Below are positions 32,193 to 41,163 of a stretch of DNA of 57,840 nucleotides, piece after piece; within the stretch, counting starts at the first letter, position 1; every line of letters starts with the position of its first letter. The position numbers were made by a program, and so were the translations under genes. Source of the stretch: Gammaproteobacteria bacterium. GTDB taxonomy: Bacteria > Pseudomonadota > Gammaproteobacteria > GRL18. The notes under the pieces were generated by a model. The model made no database searches, was not told where the DNA came from, and saw only the letters and a list, made by a program, of their open reading frames with translations. The stretch is from contig JALWRI010000085.1 of the NCBI GenBank assembly GCA_026994225.1, positions 1-57,840 of the forward strand, in the 5' to 3' direction.

Positions 32193-32279
32193 TGGTGCCG
32201 AGGAAAGGACTTGAACCTTCACTGAGTTACCTCAACTAGCACCTGAAGCTAGCGTGTCTACCAATTTCACCACCTCGGC
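32193..32279 (-). tRNA. tRNA-Leu(CAG)
   Basis: Reverse-strand reading gives an 87-base class II tRNA. The acceptor stem is GCCGAGG paired with CCTCGGC, the D-arm region is GTGAAATTGGTAGACAC, the anticodon stem CTAGC/GCTAG encloses loop TTCAGGT (anticodon CAG, reading CUG), the variable arm is TGAGGTAACTCA, the T-loop is GGTTCAAGTCC, and the discriminator A is followed by an encoded CCA (32193-32195). The long variable arm and G-rich D-loop identify tRNA-Leu. Confidence 0.95.
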
Positions 32280-32445
32280 GAGTTGCTTAATTTAACAATA
32301 GTAGGATATTTTGTCAAATAACTGGTAATAGTGCTGATATATTCATTACAATAGTTTTTTTAGACGATATAACAGGAAAATGTAAATTGATAAATAATGA
32401 TAAAAGCTGTTATTTGATCTTGCCCTTGATGATTTGGAGAGTTGA

Positions 32446-34683
32446 ATGGGAAAGCATAATAAAAAAGACCCTTTTGCCACCCGTGAAGCAGAAAAATATG
32501 ATAACCCTATTCCTAGTAGAGAATTTATCATGCAGTATTTGGAGCAAATTGAAAAGCCAGTAATGCGTGATGTGATAGCTAAACATTTTTCTTTAACCAG
32601 CGATGAGCATTTAGAAGCCTTACGACGGCGTTTACGAGCAATGGAACGGGATAAACAAGTAATATTTACCCGTAAAAAAGGTTTTTCATTATTATCGAGT
32701 AAAGAGATATTACAGGGAAAAGTATTTGCTCATGCTGATGGTTTTGGTTTTTTAGCACCTGAAGATGGTACGGATGATCTCTTTCTAAGTTATGCAGAAA
32801 TGCGTAATATTTTTCATGGAGATATAGTTAAAGCGATAGTTGTCGGCAAGGATCACAGAGGTAAACGAGAAGGTAAAATTACTGAAATAATGGAACGTGC
32901 TTATACGCTGATAGTTGGACGATTTAAACAAAAAGGGGAGTTTGCCTGGGTAGAACCGGAAAGTAAACAAATTAATCAACAAATTATTGTCCCTGCTGAG
33001 CAACAAATAGAGGGTTTAGATAATGATGCTATCGTTGAAGTAGAAATTTTAAGTTATCCACAACACAATCAGCCTGCAAGCGGAAAAATAATAAAAGTCC
33101 TTGGGCAATATATGGATGCAGGAGTAGAAATTGAGATTGCTGTCAGCAATCATCACATTCCTGTAGATTGGCCTTTAGCGGTAGAAAAAGAAAGTAAACA
33201 ATTTTCAAATAAAGTACCAGAATATAGAAAAAAAGCTCGAGAAGATTATCGGCAACATCCTTTTGTAACTATTGATGGAGAAGATGCCCGAGATTTTGAT
33301 GATGCCGTATGTTGTGAGAAAAGTAGTAGAGGTTGGCGTTTATGGGTTGCGATTGCAGATGTTTCTAGTTATGTAAAAATATCTTCTGCATTAGATGAAG
33401 AAGCCCGTACACGGGGAACATCCGTTTATTTTCCTAATCGGGTTATTCCGATGTTGCCAGAAGTTTTATCCAATGGTTTATGCTCATTAAATCCAGAGGT
33501 CGATCGTTTATGTATGGTATGTGAAATGCAGGTTGATAAGCGAGGGAATATTATTGATTATCGTTTTTCCAAAGGTGTGATGCGATCACATGCACGGCTA
33601 AGCTATACACAAGTTGCAGCAATGTTGAAAAAAGGTAAAACCTTGTTTCAAGAATATGCAAGTATTTATCCGTATTTACAAGAATTACATGCTTTATTTA
33701 AGGCTTTTCATACGGCAAGAGAAAAAAGAGGAGCGATTGATTTTGAAACCACAGAAACACAAATTATTTTTAGTGATAATAAAAAAATTGAAAAAATTGT
33801 TCCCACTGAGCGTAATGTAGCGCATCAAATTATTGAAGAATGTATGTTAGCTGCTAATGTCTGTACGGCTAATTTTTTATTGCAGCATAATATTCCCATT
33901 CTATATCGTAACCATGAAAAACCTGGAATAGAAAAATTTAATGATTTACGCCGTTATATGCAAGAATTAGGGTTAAAATTTAAAAGTAAAGCACCTGTTG
34001 CTAAGGAATATGCACAGTTTTTAGATAGTGTGAAGGGACGAAATGATTATTATCTATTACAAATCATGCTATTACGCAGTTTATCACAAGCGGTATATGC
34101 TGCGGATAATGTTGGGCATTTTGGTTTATCATACGATGCTTACACCCATTTTACTTCACCCATACGGCGTTATCCCGATTTATTGGTACATAGAGCAATA
34201 AAATTTGTTTTATCAGAAAAAGACAGAAAAGAGTATCATTATAGCCAAGCAATGATGCAAGAGTTGGGTGATCATTGTTCTATGACAGAACGGCGTGCAG
34301 ATGATGCAACCCGTGAAGTAACCAGTTGGTTAAAATGTGAATATATGCTGGATAAAGTAGGTGAAAATTTTACCGGTATTATTAGTGGTGTCACCCATTT
34401 CGGTTTGTTTGTTATTTTAGATGATATTTATGTAGAAGGGTTGATACATATCTCTAATATAGGAACAGATTATTATATTTACGATGAAAAACGGCATTTA
34501 TTATATGCAGAACACAGTGGTAAAAAATTTCGTTTAGGGGAAAAAATTACGATCAAAGTTGCACAGGTTAATCTGGAAGATTTTAAAATTGATTTTGTAC
34601 CAGTATCAGAAGCTACAGTAAATATAGAGAAGCTAACAGGACGTAAAAAAAGATCAGCAAGCAAAAAGTATAAGAGAAAATAA
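32446..34683 (+). CDS. rnr: Ribonuclease R
   Basis: RNase R is a processive 3'-5' exoribonuclease that degrades structured RNA. The 745-residue product has an N-terminal winged-helix-like segment, cold-shock domains (GKVFAHADGFGFLAPEDG), the RNB catalytic core with its acidic metal site DGEDARDFDDAV, SPIRRYPDLLVHRAI, an S1 domain (FTGIISGVTHFGLFVILDD) and a short basic tail (TGRKKRSASKKYKRK). It is shorter than E. coli RNase R (813 aa), mainly at the basic C-terminus. GGAGAG precedes the ATG. rlmB starts directly after its stop, as in E. coli. Confidence 0.96.
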   Translation: MGKHNKKDPFATREAEKYDNPIPSREFIMQYLEQIEKPVMRDVIAKHFSLTSDEHLEALRRRLRAMERDKQVIFTRKKGFSLLSSKEILQGKVFAHADGFGFLAPEDGTDDLFLSYAEMRNIFHGDIVKAIVVGKDHRGKREGKITEIMERAYTLIVGRFKQKGEFAWVEPESKQINQQIIVPAEQQIEGLDNDAIVEVEILSYPQHNQPASGKIIKVLGQYMDAGVEIEIAVSNHHIPVDWPLAVEKESKQFSNKVPEYRKKAREDYRQHPFVTIDGEDARDFDDAVCCEKSSRGWRLWVAIADVSSYVKISSALDEEARTRGTSVYFPNRVIPMLPEVLSNGLCSLNPEVDRLCMVCEMQVDKRGNIIDYRFSKGVMRSHARLSYTQVAAMLKKGKTLFQEYASIYPYLQELHALFKAFHTAREKRGAIDFETTETQIIFSDNKKIEKIVPTERNVAHQIIEECMLAANVCTANFLLQHNIPILYRNHEKPGIEKFNDLRRYMQELGLKFKSKAPVAKEYAQFLDSVKGRNDYYLLQIMLLRSLSQAVYAADNVGHFGLSYDAYTHFTSPIRRYPDLLVHRAIKFVLSEKDRKEYHYSQAMMQELGDHCSMTERRADDATREVTSWLKCEYMLDKVGENFTGIISGVTHFGLFVILDDIYVEGLIHISNIGTDYYIYDEKRHLLYAEHSGKKFRLGEKITIKVAQVNLEDFKIDFVPVSEATVNIEKLTGRKKRSASKKYKRK

Positions 34684-35463
34684 ATGGCAAGCCAATTAGT
34701 TTATGGATTACATGCAGTGCGTTCTGCACTGTTATATACGGAAAGTAATGTACAAGAACCTTCTTTATTACAATTATGGGTAGATAAAAAACGGGTTGAT
34801 CAACGTATTCAGGAGATTATAAAAAAAGCCCGTCAGCAACAAATACCTTTACATTTAGTGAGTCGTCAGGAATTAGATAAAAGGAGCAAAGGAGGTAGAC
34901 ATCAAGGTGTTATAGCAGAAAGTACCATCGCTGCAGCAAAAAATGAGCAAGATTTAGAAGTGATTTTAGAACAATTAGAGCATCCAGGATTATTCTTGAT
35001 TTTAGATGGTATTCAAGATCCACATAATCTTGGGGCGTGTTTACGTAGTGCAGATGCTGCTGGTGTGGATGCGGTGATTGTAGCGAAAGATAAGTCAGTG
35101 GGTATGACTGCAACAGTAAGAAAAGTGGCTTGTGGGGCAGAACAACGGGTTGCTTTTATTCAAGTAACTAATTTGGTAAGAACATTGCAGACATTACAGT
35201 ATTATCATATTTGGATAGTGGGTACGAGTGATGCAGCACAAAAGAACCTATATGAAACAGATTTAACCGATTCTATTGCTATTGTAATGGGAGCGGAAGG
35301 AAAGGGAATGCGCCCATTAACAGAAAAACATTGTGATATCTTAGCGGCTATTCCTATGTCGGGATTTGTGGAAAGTTTAAACGTTTCTGTTGCAACGGGT
35401 ATTATGCTATTTGAGGCAAAACGTCAACGTTTGGTCAAAAATGGGGGTGCTACATCCTTGTAG
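34684..35463 (+). CDS. rlmB: 23S rRNA (guanosine-2'-O-)-methyltransferase RlmB
   Basis: RlmB methylates the 2'-OH of G2251 in 23S rRNA. The 259-residue SpoU-family protein has an N-terminal substrate-binding domain (QLVYGLHAVRSALL) and a knotted catalytic domain with motif 1 (DPHNLGACLRSADAAGVD), motif 2 (IVMGAEGKGM) and motif 3 (IPMSGFVESLNVSVATGI). It begins directly after the rnr stop codon. It is convergent with sodB; the 61-base gap shows no clear terminator. Confidence 0.96.
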   Translation: MASQLVYGLHAVRSALLYTESNVQEPSLLQLWVDKKRVDQRIQEIIKKARQQQIPLHLVSRQELDKRSKGGRHQGVIAESTIAAAKNEQDLEVILEQLEHPGLFLILDGIQDPHNLGACLRSADAAGVDAVIVAKDKSVGMTATVRKVACGAEQRVAFIQVTNLVRTLQTLQYYHIWIVGTSDAAQKNLYETDLTDSIAIVMGAEGKGMRPLTEKHCDILAAIPMSGFVESLNVSVATGIMLFEAKRQRLVKNGGATSL

Positions 35464-35524
35464 CGCACACTATATCCGAACATCTAGCAATGCTGCGATA
35501 CCATGAAAATAAGAAAATCAACCA

Positions 35525-36106
35525 TCATGCTGTGAAATTAGCACTGATAAAGTCCCAGTTGATTAAGTTCCAAAAGGCTTCTACATATTTAGGACGGGCA
35601 TTGCGGTAATCAATGTAATAGGCATGTTCCCATACATCACAAGTCATTAATGCAGTATGTCCGTCAGTCATAGGAGTGCCGGCATTGCTGGTTTTAACAA
35701 TTTCTAATTCGTTGGCGGTATTTTTCACTAACCATGTCCACCCTGAACCAAAGTTAGTAACACACGCTGCACTGAAATCTTCTTTAAATTTATCTATTGA
35801 TCCCCATTTTGCATTAATGGCATCAGCTAATGCACCACTTGGCTCTCCGCCACCGTTAGGAGTTAAACAATTCCAGTAAAAAGTATGGTTCCATACTTGT
35901 GCGGCATTATTGAAAATGCCTCCTTCTGATTTCATGATAATATCTTCCAAAGACATATTTTCAAAATTAGATCCTGCAATCAGATTATTGAGGTTCACAA
36001 CGTATGTGTTGTGGTGTTTACCATAGTGAAAATCTAAAGTTTCACTAGAAATATGTGGGGTAAGTGCATCTTTTTCATAAGGTAATGCAGGTAATTCAAA
36101 TGCCAT
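35525..36106 (-). CDS. sodB: Superoxide dismutase [Fe]
   Basis: This cytoplasmic enzyme dismutates superoxide. The 193-residue product equals E. coli SodB in length and is closely similar: [51 protein letters not shown], and the signature [13 protein letters not shown] with metal ligands. The fingerprint NAGTP is present and favours iron over manganese. The ATG at 36106 was chosen over one five codons upstream because it gives the standard N-terminus. The 257-base gap to the next gene (36122-36378) is AT-rich and shows no recognisable element beyond a possible weak stem near 36200. Confidence 0.96.
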   Translation of the reverse strand: MAFELPALPYEKDALTPHISSETLDFHYGKHHNTYVVNLNNLIAGSNFENMSLEDIIMKSEGGIFNNAAQVWNHTFYWNCLTPNGGGEPSGALADAINAKWGSIDKFKEDFSAACVTNFGSGWTWLVKNTANELEIVKTSNAGTPMTDGHTALMTCDVWEHAYYIDYRNARPKYVEAFWNLINWDFISANFTA

Positions 36107-36378
36107 ATTGTATAACTCCATCTGTTCAGTGATTATAATACTATCAGGCTTTTATTAGCCAGAGTATGCATTGTATTTATTTTAAAGGGGAATACTAAGG
36201 GTTAAGATATATTCCTAACCTTTGCTTGTTATTAAAAAGTTTAGCCAAGATGTGAGCGAGTTTTACTGATAAAGTAAAAAGAAGCCTACATCGAACTCAG
36301 GCTAATATAAGGGAGCAAAATGCTTTTTTCAATTGTTGGCGATAAAATATCTGAGTTATTTGCTCGGGAGAATAGATA

Positions 36379-38169
36379 ATGTGTGGAATATGTGGAGAAT
36401 TTTGTTTAGATGGACAACGCCCTGATTTATCAACGATGACTTTAATGTTAGATAGCTTATATCATCGAGGTCCTGATAGTGAAGGCTGTTACAGTGAAGG
36501 GGTTATTGCACTAGGGCATAGGCGTTTAGCTATTATTGATTTATCTTTTCATGCACATCAACCGATGGTGGATCAGGAAAATGGTTTAGTTTTGGTATTT
36601 AATGGTACGATATATAACTATCCTGCATTACGTGAACAATTAAAAGCAAAAGGGTTACATTTTTTTTCACACAGTGATACCGAAGTAATTTTAAAAGCAT
36701 ACGCATATTGGGGAGAAGATTGTGTACAATATTTAGAAGGGATGTTTGCACTGGCAATATGGGATAGTAAAAAACAGTTTTTATTTCTTGCTCGAGATAG
36801 ATTGGGTATTAAACCTTTATATTATGCAATGGTAGGGAAACACTTTTATTTTGCTTCTAATACACAAGCCTTATTAAAAATACCAGCAATAGATACCAGT
36901 ATTAATAAAATAGCACTGCACCATCAGTTTAGTTTACATGCAGTAGTTCCTGCACCGTTGACCATTTTGACAGGCATTAAAAAAATGCAGCCAGCTACCA
37001 CATTAGGTATTGATGCTAAGGGGAAACAGCAAATAACATCTTACTGGCAATTAAAGGCACAGCGAGATAAAGAAAAGCAACATTGGCAAGAAACAGATTG
37101 GCATGATGCCATATATCAACAGTTATTATCAGCAGTAAAAAAACGTTTATTTATTGCTGATGTGCCAGTTGGGGTATTATTATCGGGAGGATTGGATTCA
37201 AGTTTATTAGTTGCTTTACTGGCAGAAGCAAATATAGACGATATACGCACCTTTTCGATTGGATTTAATGACATTGGTGATGAAAAAGGGAGTGAATTTG
37301 AATACTCTGATCAAGTAGTTGCTCGTTACCAAACACACCATACAAAATACCATATTGCTAATGAGCAAGTTTTGGCTCGTTTACCTGAAGCCATTAAAGC
37401 GATGTCTGAACCAATGGTGGGACAAGATGCAGTCGCTTTTTATTTATTGGCAGAAAAAGTAGCACAAGAGGTCAAAGTGGTACAAAGTGGACAAGGTGCA
37501 GATGAAGTGTTTGCCGGATATTTTTGGTATCCTAAAATGCAAGCAGCTACCCATATGGATGATTATCATCGTTTTGCTTCTTATTATGTAGATAGAGATC
37601 ACAGTGAGTATTTAGATGCAGTATTGCCCAAATGGCAAGCTGAAGATTATACTCGCAAAGAGATAGAAAAACGCTTACATGCACCGTATGGAGAAGCGTT
37701 TATGGATCAAGTATTACGCATGGATGTAACGTGTTTAATTACGGATGATCCGGTTAAACGGGTAGATAATATGACGATGGCATGGGGACTAGAAGCTCGT
37801 GTGCCATTTTTGGATCATCATTTAGTTGAGTTGGCTGCACAGATGCCATTGCAATATAAATTAGCTTCAAATGGGAAACATATCTTGAAAAAGATAGCAA
37901 GAGGTCGCATACCTGATGCTGTTATCGATAGACCAAAAGGATATTTTCCTATGCCGGCATTAAAATATGTACGAGGAGAATTTTTAGATATGATGCAAGA
38001 TACATTGTGTTCCCAAGCCTGTAAGGAACGGGGTATTTTTAATCCTGACTATTTGCAATCAATATTAAAAAATCCTGAAAAACCGGAACATATGACCCGC
38101 TTATTAGGGAGTAAAGTGTGGCATTTTGCTTTATTTGAATTATGGATGCAAGAGCATATTGATAGCTGA
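36379..38169 (+). CDS. N-acetylglutaminylglutamine-type amidotransferase (AsnB paralogue)
   Basis: A 596-residue class II glutamine amidotransferase. The nucleophile Cys2 lies in MCGICGEF, followed by a glutaminase domain (YHRGPDSEG, LGHRRLAIIDLS, FNGTIYNYPALR) and an asparagine-synthetase-like ATP domain with the PP-loop LLSGGLDSSL. Several segments (HAVVPAPLTILTGIKKM, VKVVQSGQGADEVFAGY, DDPVKRVDNMTMAWGLEARV) fit the subfamily that makes the osmolyte N-acetylglutaminylglutamine amide better than ordinary AsnB. The usual partners of that pathway (a GNAT/ATP-grasp synthase and a peptidase) are not adjacent; grxD follows. If it is ordinary asparagine synthetase, the reaction would be aspartate plus glutamine to asparagine. 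Confidence 0.8.
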   Translation: MCGICGEFCLDGQRPDLSTMTLMLDSLYHRGPDSEGCYSEGVIALGHRRLAIIDLSFHAHQPMVDQENGLVLVFNGTIYNYPALREQLKAKGLHFFSHSDTEVILKAYAYWGEDCVQYLEGMFALAIWDSKKQFLFLARDRLGIKPLYYAMVGKHFYFASNTQALLKIPAIDTSINKIALHHQFSLHAVVPAPLTILTGIKKMQPATTLGIDAKGKQQITSYWQLKAQRDKEKQHWQETDWHDAIYQQLLSAVKKRLFIADVPVGVLLSGGLDSSLLVALLAEANIDDIRTFSIGFNDIGDEKGSEFEYSDQVVARYQTHHTKYHIANEQVLARLPEAIKAMSEPMVGQDAVAFYLLAEKVAQEVKVVQSGQGADEVFAGYFWYPKMQAATHMDDYHRFASYYVDRDHSEYLDAVLPKWQAEDYTRKEIEKRLHAPYGEAFMDQVLRMDVTCLITDDPVKRVDNMTMAWGLEARVPFLDHHLVELAAQMPLQYKLASNGKHILKKIARGRIPDAVIDRPKGYFPMPALKYVRGEFLDMMQDTLCSQACKERGIFNPDYLQSILKNPEKPEHMTRLLGSKVWHFALFELWMQEHIDS

Positions 38170-38193
38170 ACAAAAAATAATGCTAAATAATTT

Positions 38194-38221
38194 CCGAGTT
38201 ATTAACTTGGTTAATAATCGG
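38194..38221. promoter_or_regulatory. Inverted repeat in the grxD upstream region
   Basis: CCGA-G-TTATTAA (38194-38205) and TTAATAA-TCGG (38211-38221) pair over 11 bases with one bulged G and a 5-base loop. It lies 25 bases after the amidotransferase stop and 54 bases before grxD. It may be an operator or a transcript-end hairpin; there is no T run. Confidence 0.35.
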
Positions 38222-38274
38222 GGTTAATGTTATGATGTGCAGGCAAAATTTTATCAATTATATGAGGTGTTAGT

Positions 38275-38595
38275 ATGGATGTGATGGAACGAATTGATCA
38301 GCAAGTAAAAAATAATCCTGTTGTTATTTTTATGAAGGGTAGTCCCCAAATGCCACAATGTGGTTTTTCTATGCGTGCAGCGCAGGCATTGCAAGCTACT
38401 GGTGTAGAGTTTGCCTATGTCAATGTATTAACTGATCCAGAAATTTTTGAAAATCTTCCCCGTTATGCGGATTGGCCTACATTTCCTCAAATATATATTA
38501 ATCATGAATTAATCGGTGGTTGTGATATTACTTTAGAAATGTATCAATCTGGAGAATTGACTAAAATGTGTCAGGAGGCAACGGCTACTGCCTAG
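38275..38595 (+). CDS. grxD: Monothiol glutaredoxin (Grx4 type)
   Basis: Grx4 binds a glutathione-ligated 2Fe-2S cluster and functions in iron-sulfur cluster trafficking. The 106-residue product has the CGFS active site (PQCGFSMRAAQAL, C29), VVIFMKGSPQMP, the WPTFPQIYI segment with the cis-proline, and GGCDITLEMYQSGEL. Its length is close to E. coli GrxD (115 aa). Glutathione should be available from the gshA in this window. It is convergent with rnt. Confidence 0.96.
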   Translation: MDVMERIDQQVKNNPVVIFMKGSPQMPQCGFSMRAAQALQATGVEFAYVNVLTDPEIFENLPRYADWPTFPQIYINHELIGGCDITLEMYQSGELTKMCQEATATA

Positions 38596-38654
38596 TAATT
38601 AGATTATCCTGGTAAGCATCGCTTACACATTTTGCCATTAGATATAAACATACT

Positions 38655-38682
38655 GCATCAGTATTAAGTAGTGTACTGATGC
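38655..38682. terminator. Inverted repeat at the grxD-rnt convergent junction
   Basis: GCATCAGTA (38655-38663) and TACTGATGC (38674-38682) are a perfect 9-bp inverted repeat with a 10-base loop that includes the rnt stop codon. Its position suggests a bidirectional transcript-end hairpin, but no T run follows on either strand. Confidence 0.4.
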
Positions 38683-39287
38683 CAACGATTAAGTATTTTA
38701 CAAAACAAAACGGCTGTTTGCTCTGCATCATATAATGCAGAGTGAGCTTGATCATTATCCCATGCTATTTTTGCTGCAAAGGCTGCTTTTGCCAAGACAG
38801 TTTGCCCGTAGGCTAATCCTGCCAGTGTTGCGGTGTCAAAAGTAGTAAAATTATGAAAGGGGGTATTTTTGTAACGGTTACGTTTTACGGCTGCTTTGAT
38901 AAAATCCAGATCAAAAGTAGGGTTATGTCCTACCAACACCGCTCGGCTACACGCGGTTCTTTTAATTTCTTCATGGATCGGGGTTAAAATATGTTCTAAT
39001 GCTTCAGGTTCTGTTTTAGCAAATCGAAAAGGATGGTACGGATCAATACCAGTAAAATCTAAAGAAGCCTGATCCAAATTAGCTCCCGGAAAAGGTTCTA
39101 CATTACAGTGGTGGCTTTCATGTATGTAAAATGTTCCATCATCATGCATACGAATAATTACTGCGGCGATTTCGAGTAAAGCATCTTTTTTAGCATTAAA
39201 TCCTGCTGTTTCGACATCAATAACAACAGGGAGATAACTACGAAAGCGTTTTGAAATTTTGTGCGTTTTAGCGGTATTATCGGTCAT
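38664..39287 (-). CDS. rnt: Ribonuclease T
   Basis: RNase T is a DEDD-family 3'-5' exoribonuclease that trims tRNA and other stable RNA 3' ends. The 207-residue product shows ExoI (VVIDVETAGFNAKKDALLE), ExoII (VGHNPTFDLDFIKAA) and ExoIII (DNDQAHSALYDAEQTA, HxxxxD form) motifs and RNase-T-type basic segments (RNRYKNTPFHNF). A start at ATG 39287 gives MTDNTAKTHKISKRF; an alternative ATG at 39323 adds 12 residues. Neither has a clear ribosome binding site. Confidence 0.93.
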   Translation of the reverse strand: MTDNTAKTHKISKRFRSYLPVVIDVETAGFNAKKDALLEIAAVIIRMHDDGTFYIHESHHCNVEPFPGANLDQASLDFTGIDPYHPFRFAKTEPEALEHILTPIHEEIKRTACSRAVLVGHNPTFDLDFIKAAVKRNRYKNTPFHNFTTFDTATLAGLAYGQTVLAKAAFAAKIAWDNDQAHSALYDAEQTAVLFCKILNRWHQYTT

Positions 39288-39467
39288 GTATTTTTTATCT
39301 TGATTATTTTGCGTATAAAGCAAAATATGTAAATAGTGAATGTTAGTATTAAGAACTCATGCGTGTATTATGCCAATAGATGACCCATTATGCGAGTTTA
39401 TATTTTATTGGTATGAGTAATAGTAATTGAAAGCCAGATATAATAGCAGCCGGTAAGGAGATAGAGA

Positions 39468-39494
39468 ATGCGAAGTATTTTAGTATTAGAATAA
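39468..39494 (+). CDS. Eight-codon leader peptide upstream of the nitroreductase gene
   Basis: A canonical AAGGAG ribosome binding site (39455-39460) precedes ATG 39468 and a frame of eight codons, MRSILVLE, ending at TAA 39492-39494. A TATAAT hexamer lies just upstream (39439-39444). The peptide resembles the first strand of a response regulator, so it may be a remnant of a lost gene, or a translated leader controlling the downstream gene. Confidence 0.4.
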   Translation: MRSILVLE

Positions 39495-39519
39495 AAACAC
39501 AACAACACAAAGCCATTGA

Positions 39520-39543
39520 TAGCTTATTTTTTACTATAAGTTA
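39520..39543 (+). promoter_or_regulatory. Hairpin between leader peptide and nitroreductase gene
   Basis: TAGCTTAT (39520-39527) and ATAAGTTA (39536-39543) form an 8-bp stem with one G-U pair and a loop containing five T. It lies 25 bases after the leader-peptide stop and 37 bases before the next start codon, a layout compatible with leader-controlled expression. Confidence 0.3.
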
Positions 39544-39580
39544 AGAGCGCTTTGAAGAAGATTTAAAATGAGGAAACTTG

Positions 39581-40183
39581 ATGGATACTCTGGATGCAAT
39601 TTTACAGCGTCGTTCAATTAAATTTTTTGATAAACAGGATAGAATTGATGCAAAGGTGATGGAACGCTTATTTACGCTAACCATGTTATCTCCTTCGGCA
39701 TTTAATATTCAACATTGGCGATTTGTATGGATACAAGATACACTACTACGTAAGAAGCTACGTCTTGCTGCTTGGAATCAGGCACAAGTAACTGATGCAG
39801 CAGAATTAGTGGTATTATGTGTAGATCAAAAAGCGTGGGATAAAAATCCAGAACGTTATTGGCAAAATGCCCCCGAAAATGTACAGACGTTAATGTTGGA
39901 TAATATGCAGACCTTTTATCAGGATAAAGAATTGATGCAAAGGGATGAAGCTATGCGTTCGGCAGGTATTGCGGCTCAAACATTTATGTTAGCAGCTAAG
40001 GCAATGGGATATGATACCTGTCCTATGGATGGTTTTGATTTTGAGCAAGTGGCAAACTTGATACACTTACCAGATGATCATCTTATTGCTATGTTTATTG
40101 CAGTAGGTAAACCGGCACAATCAGCTTTTCCAAAACCAGGTACTTTACATTTAAAAGATATAATGGTCTATAATCATTTTTAA
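39581..40183 (+). CDS. Nitroreductase-family flavoprotein
   Basis: A 200-residue FMN-dependent oxidoreductase of the nitroreductase superfamily. The N-terminal phosphate-binding motif is in LQRRSIKFFD, followed by LTMLSPSAFNIQHWRFVWI (the usual SPSxxNxQxW flavin-site segment), AGIAAQTFMLAAKAMGYDT and a C-terminal IAVGKPAQ segment. The physiological substrate cannot be inferred. The ATG at 39581 has GAGGA 8 bases upstream and gives the family-like N-terminus MDTLDAILQRRS. It follows a short leader peptide and hairpin and precedes the receiver gene by 20 bases. Confidence 0.9.
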   Translation: MDTLDAILQRRSIKFFDKQDRIDAKVMERLFTLTMLSPSAFNIQHWRFVWIQDTLLRKKLRLAAWNQAQVTDAAELVVLCVDQKAWDKNPERYWQNAPENVQTLMLDNMQTFYQDKELMQRDEAMRSAGIAAQTFMLAAKAMGYDTCPMDGFDFEQVANLIHLPDDHLIAMFIAVGKPAQSAFPKPGTLHLKDIMVYNHF

Positions 40184-40203
40184 TGGAAATCTAAGGAAAC
40201 ATA

Positions 40204-40557
40204 ATGGTTAAAACATTATTGATTGTTGATGATAGTAAAATGTCCAGGATGATGATTAAAGCAATTGTGAAAGAGTATTGTCCTGATTGGAATATCATAG
40301 AAGCGGGATCAGGAGAAGAGGCACTGACTGTTGTAGAAGGAAAAAACATTGATATAATGACCCTGGACTTAAATATGCCTGGCATGGATGGATTAACGTT
40401 AGGAATACAGTTACAAAAACAATATCCCAGTGCAAAAATTTCTTTATTAACAGCTAATATCCAAGATAGTGTGCGAGAACGTGTTGATGCTGCAGGAATT
40501 GCATTTATTCCTAAGCCGATTACGGAAGATAAAATAGCACAATTTGTTAAGGAGTAA
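40204..40557 (+). CDS. Single-domain response regulator (CheY-like receiver)
   Basis: A 117-residue receiver domain without an output domain. The acidic pocket D9/D10 (LIVDDSKMSR), the phosphorylation site D55 (MTLDLNMPGMDG) and the conserved Thr and Lys (SLLTANIQ, FIPKPI) are present. The next gene encodes a CheC-like phosphatase 6 bases downstream and the third gene a PAS-GGDEF-EAL protein, so this receiver probably acts with those two. No cognate kinase is adjacent. Confidence 0.92.
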   Translation: MVKTLLIVDDSKMSRMMIKAIVKEYCPDWNIIEAGSGEEALTVVEGKNIDIMTLDLNMPGMDGLTLGIQLQKQYPSAKISLLTANIQDSVRERVDAAGIAFIPKPITEDKIAQFVKE

Positions 40558-40563
40558 ACCACT

Positions 40564-41160
40564 ATGTTAGAACTTTCGGAGTTAGAACATGATGCATTAA
40601 CGGAGTTATTTAATATTGGTATGGGGTTAGCAGCGTCATCATTGAGCCAAATGGTGCATGAAGAAATTAAATTATCTGTACCACATATTAAATTGACAAC
40701 ACGGGATATGGTGGTCAAACTTTTGGCAGAGGAAACAGATAATAGCATTTCGGGAATTAAACAATATTTTTCAGGCTCTTTTAATGGTGATGCCTTATTA
40801 TTATTTCCAGCCCATAAAAGTATGGAATTAGTGCGTGTCTTAATGGGTGAAACCTTACCACTGGATGCCTTGACTGAGTTTGAACAAGAAGCACTCAGTG
40901 AAGTAGGTAATATTATTCTTAATGCCTGTTTGGGTTCATTGGCTAATTCTTTACATATAGAAATTGCTTATCAGTTACCCTTATTTGTACAAGGTGGGTC
41001 AGATGATTTATTGGATGGTAGTTCTGATATAATATTATTTCTATGGGTGAATTTTACCCTAATGGAAAAAGATATTAAAGGCTATGTCGTATTTTTGCTG
41101 GGAATGGATTCTATTACACAATTACAACAACAAATAGCAATATTATTACGTGAAATTTAA
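40564..41160 (+). CDS. CheC-like phosphatase
   Basis: A 198-residue member of the CheC/CheX/FliY family, which dephosphorylate CheY-type receivers. Both active-site repeats are visible with the expected Glu and Asn: ELFNIGMGLAASSLSQM near residue 14 and EVGNIILNACLGSLAN near residue 116. The spacing of about 100 residues between them is normal for the CheC class. The gene starts 6 bases after the receiver gene and ends 3 bases before the GGDEF-EAL gene. No flagellar or chemotaxis operon is adjacent, so a role in the c-di-GMP cassette is more likely than in chemotaxis itself. Confidence 0.87.
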   Translation: MLELSELEHDALTELFNIGMGLAASSLSQMVHEEIKLSVPHIKLTTRDMVVKLLAEETDNSISGIKQYFSGSFNGDALLLFPAHKSMELVRVLMGETLPLDALTEFEQEALSEVGNIILNACLGSLANSLHIEIAYQLPLFVQGGSDDLLDGSSDIILFLWVNFTLMEKDIKGYVVFLLGMDSITQLQQQIAILLREI

Positions 41161-41163
41161 GGT

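Noticed and set aside
40191-40748. 185-codon minus-strand frame opposite the receiver and CheC-like genes
   Set aside because: It overlaps two well-supported genes and has low-complexity Ser/Ile/Asn content without family features.
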